Below, piece after piece: positions 6,568-8,312 of a stretch of DNA of 8,312 bases. Source of the stretch: Cytophagales bacterium (lineage in GTDB: Bacteria; Bacteroidota; Bacteroidia; Cytophagales; Cyclobacteriaceae); assembly GCA_029262935.1 (NCBI GenBank), contig JAJCYK010000166.1:1-8312 (forward strand), given 5' to 3'. The notes beneath the pieces are model-generated. The model was not told the DNA's origin and made no database searches. It was given only the letters and a program-made list of their open reading frames with translations. A program made the translations under genes and the position numbers. Numbering within the stretch: the stretch's first letter is position 1; each line of letters starts with the position of its first letter.

Positions 6568-6602
6568 AAAAAAAAAAGCCCCAACCTAAATGTCAGGGCT
6601 TT
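6568..6602 (-). terminator. Rho-independent terminator of the SusC-SusD operon
   Basis: Read on the minus strand, the 11-base arm AAAGCCCTGAC (6602-6592) pairs with GTTGGGGCTTT (6585-6575) around the six-base loop ATTTAG, with two G-U pairs, and is followed by an unbroken run of ten T (counting the overlap with the stem). It begins 19 bases after the stop codon of the SusD-like gene. In the plus direction the inner part of the stem does not pair and no long T-tract follows, so the signal is directional. Confidence 0.88.
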
Positions 6603-6621
6603 GATTTTCATGAGGACTGTC

Positions 6622-8043
6622 CTATTGATTTACCATAGTGGTTTCAAATAATCCAGGGTCCTGTGAAGGCGCATTCTCATTAGAAGACAATTCGTCATCT
6701 GAATAAGGAAGTCTCTCCGGTTGCTGAGTAGCAGAAGTATTATTAAAAGGAATAGGTATTGCAATGTCCCCATCACTTTTACGTAACCGACGTGCATCGT
6801 TAAAAGGCATGTACATACCAAAACCAGAAATGTAACGTTCTTCAATGATCTCTCTTAGTAGCGCTCTGGTGTCATCTATATTATCTGCATTTTCCATGCC
6901 ACCGGCAGCAAAATCCGCGGCTGCGTAGTCGCTATATGAAAAGGCTTGACCAATAAAATTTTCATTAAGAAAACCACCAGTATTTAAATATTGGCGAAGT
7001 TCATTAAGATGATCCATACCAGTAGTAAAGTCTATCGTACGGGCACCTGCTTCTGCTAAAATCAAGAGGTTCTCTTGGAAAGTCACCAGGTTATGAGGCT
7101 CAAATTGTTCGATTATTCCCAAATTATCCGAAGCTCCATTTTGATCTATTGCATAGTAGCCAAATCGAGCGGTCTCGTCCGTTTTAGCATTTCCTCGATA
7201 GCTGGCGTCTGCCGGATCAAGTATTTGCATTAAATAACTTCCATCATTGCCAATATCCCCGGTCCGTGATCCAGCAAGAATTTCGTTAAATAAATTCTTG
7301 TCACCTTCGGTAAGTGCAGGATCTCCTCTAGGGATATACTTCATGCTACCATCAGCACTGCTTATGCCATTTTGAGCAGCAGTGTAGGCCGCAGCGTAGT
7401 CCTTCATTTGCAAATAATAGCGCGCTTTTAAGGTATTTGCAGCTGCCAGCCATTTACCAGCATCTCCTTCAAAATAGATATCCTGGGTCAAATCATCATT
7501 GCTTACAGCTACAGATAAATCGGAAATACCACTATCTAATAAACCTATCAAAGAAGAAAAGACACTCATTTGGTTATCGAAAGCAGGATCCTCGACTTCA
7601 ACTTGAAAGACTTGAGAATAAGGTACGTCACCACAAAGCGAAGCAATAGTACCTATCGCATGGGCCTCAATTACTTTTGAGATTCCCACTAACAGCAGGT
7701 TATCAGGAGCTTTTTCGCGTATCGTACGCACATTTGGCAATACACCGATGTAGATTCTACTCCAAGTAGATACTGTTTCTGCCGTGGATAATGAGTACCC
7801 ATATATGTTGGAGTAAAGTGAAGTATACCCCACTAATTGTCCACTATATAGCCCAGAAATTCGATTCATATGGCCTGCCTGAGCAACTGAATTTGCCAAC
7901 ATAGCTCCAGTTAGAAAAAACTCGGGATTAACGTCCTCCGGAGTAAGATCATTGGGGTTGTCGTTAATACCATCCACCAGATCTTCACAGGATACGAATA
8001 CCCCTAGAATTATCAAGAATAATAATTTTGTATATCGTTTCAT
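6622..8043 (-). CDS. SusD/RagB-family outer-membrane lipoprotein (SusD-like_2 type)
   Basis: The 473-residue surface lipoprotein would cap a SusC-type TonB-dependent channel and help capture its ligand. The N-terminus is a lipoprotein signal: MKRYTKLL, a hydrophobic core, then GVFVSC with Cys19 as the lipid-bearing residue. Acidic residues follow at once (CED), in keeping with surface export signals known in this phylum. The rest is helical TPR-like and matches the SusD-like_2 pattern: EAHAIGTIASLCGDVPYS (126-143), DPAFDNQ near 152, DIYFEGDAGKWLAAANTLKAR (188-208), ERYISGFGMYMPFNDARR (402-419), IPIPFNN (429-435) and the C-terminal PERLPYSDDELSSNEN (442-457). Length is usual. The start ATG lies 21 bases after the SusC stop, in an A/T-rich spacer without a Shine-Dalgarno sequence, so the two are co-transcribed. 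No enzyme gene follows before the terminator, so the substrate (glycan, peptide or other) cannot be inferred. Confidence 0.92.
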   Translation of the reverse strand: MKRYTKLLFLIILGVFVSCEDLVDGINDNPNDLTPEDVNPEFFLTGAMLANSVAQAGHMNRISGLYSGQLVGYTSLYSNIYGYSLSTAETVSTWSRIYIGVLPNVRTIREKAPDNLLLVGISKVIEAHAIGTIASLCGDVPYSQVFQVEVEDPAFDNQMSVFSSLIGLLDSGISDLSVAVSNDDLTQDIYFEGDAGKWLAAANTLKARYYLQMKDYAAAYTAAQNGISSADGSMKYIPRGDPALTEGDKNLFNEILAGSRTGDIGNDGSYLMQILDPADASYRGNAKTDETARFGYYAIDQNGASDNLGIIEQFEPHNLVTFQENLLILAEAGARTIDFTTGMDHLNELRQYLNTGGFLNENFIGQAFSYSDYAAADFAAGGMENADNIDDTRALLREIIEERYISGFGMYMPFNDARRLRKSDGDIAIPIPFNNTSATQQPERLPYSDDELSSNENAPSQDPGLFETTMVNQ

Positions 8044-8064
8044 TTCAACTCGAATTTTAATTGA

Positions 8065-8312
8065 CTAATAAGTAATGCTAAGGCTAACCAAGAATGATTT
8101 ACTCACCGGGTTGGTGAAGTAATCCAAACCAAAACCGTTGCTTACTCCGTATTGATTGATCTGTGGGTCAATACCTTCTATATCATCCCATAACCAAAGA
8201 TTTCTACCTGTGGCACTAAGAGTAACTGAGCTTAGTTTTGTTTTCTCCACAAAAGAAGGAGCGTTCAACGTATAACTGAGCGTTAGCTCTCGCAATCTTG
8301 TATTAGTGGCAT
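8065..8312 (-). CDS. SusC/RagA-family TonB-dependent outer-membrane receptor, C-terminal end (partial)
   Basis: Only the last 81 residues are visible; the reading frame is open to the window edge, and the gene continues beyond it on the minus strand. The segment begins ATNTRLRELTLSYTL, the typical late barrel motif of SusC proteins, followed by TLSATGRNLWLWDD (a conserved (G)RNLxxW segment), the GIDPQINQYG turn and the last strand SKSFLVSLSITY, which ends in an aromatic residue as expected of the outer-membrane beta-barrel assembly signal. The leucine codon TTG at 8295 is inside this conserved block, so it is not a start. Complete family members are about 1000 residues long and use TonB energy to import ligands bound by the partner lipoprotein encoded 21 bases downstream. 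The ligand cannot be deduced from this end of the protein. Confidence 0.92.
   Translation of the reverse strand, partial: ATNTRLRELTLSYTLNAPSFVEKTKLSSVTLSATGRNLWLWDDIEGIDPQINQYGVSNGFGLDYFTNPVSKSFLVSLSITY

Noticed and set aside
6568..6602. Bidirectional terminator serving also a plus-strand transcript.
   Set aside because: Both flanking genes run leftward, the plus-strand version loses two inner pairs of the stem, and its downstream side lacks a continuous T-run.
8065..8295. A separate small gene starting at TTG 8295.
   Set aside because: The frame stays open to the window edge, and the residues before the TTG (ATNTR) complete the conserved NTRLRELTLSY motif of SusC proteins, so this is the end of a larger gene.
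1..8312. CRISPR arrays, tRNA or rRNA genes, insertion sequences, phage genes or defence systems.
   Set aside because: No repeat-spacer pattern, cloverleaf, transposase or integrase motif, or terminal inverted repeat was seen; nearly all bases are within well-explained metabolic and transport genes.

Overview
The window looks like chromosome of a member of the Bacteroidota, most likely a marine-type flavobacterium. The evidence is a SusC/SusD outer-membrane uptake pair, a short (about 320-residue) chorismate-binding PabB, A/T-rich leaders with almost no Shine-Dalgarno sequences, sites resembling the Bacteroidota -7 promoter element TAnnTTTG, and moderate GC content. Genus and species cannot be read from the sequence.

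Layout from left to right. (1) Positions 51-3386 (+) encode a 1111-residue exported protein: a TolB-like beta-propeller fused to a metal-dependent amidohydrolase. (2) Positions 3383-5598 hold a compact 4-aminobenzoate (folate precursor) cluster. pabA (glutamine amidotransferase) runs leftward. pabB and a class IV PLP lyase/aminotransferase (pabC-like) run rightward and overlap by 17 bp. A 46-bp gap separates pabA from pabB. (3) Positions 5585-6541 (-) encode a D-2-hydroxyacid dehydrogenase, tail to tail with pabC. (4) A strong Rho-independent terminator (6568-6602, -) closes a leftward operon made of the 3' end of a SusC-type TonB-dependent receptor (cut by the window end) and a complete SusD-like lipoprotein (6622-8043).

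How the genes fit together. PabA supplies ammonia from glutamine to PabB, which converts chorismate to aminodeoxychorismate. The PabC-like protein would release pyruvate to give 4-aminobenzoate for folate. The SusC/SusD pair would import an unidentified oligomer across the outer membrane. The propeller-amidohydrolase is a periplasmic hydrolase of unknown substrate and has no evident operon link to either group. The dehydrogenase is a general 2-hydroxyacid/2-ketoacid redox enzyme.

The region is densely packed: both convergent junctions overlap at their stop codons, and no intergenic gap exceeds 80 bp. I found no RNA gene, insertion sequence, CRISPR array or defence system. This is ordinary core and nutrient-uptake content; the points worth a second look are details of start codons, promoters, active sites and gene packing rather than a new system.
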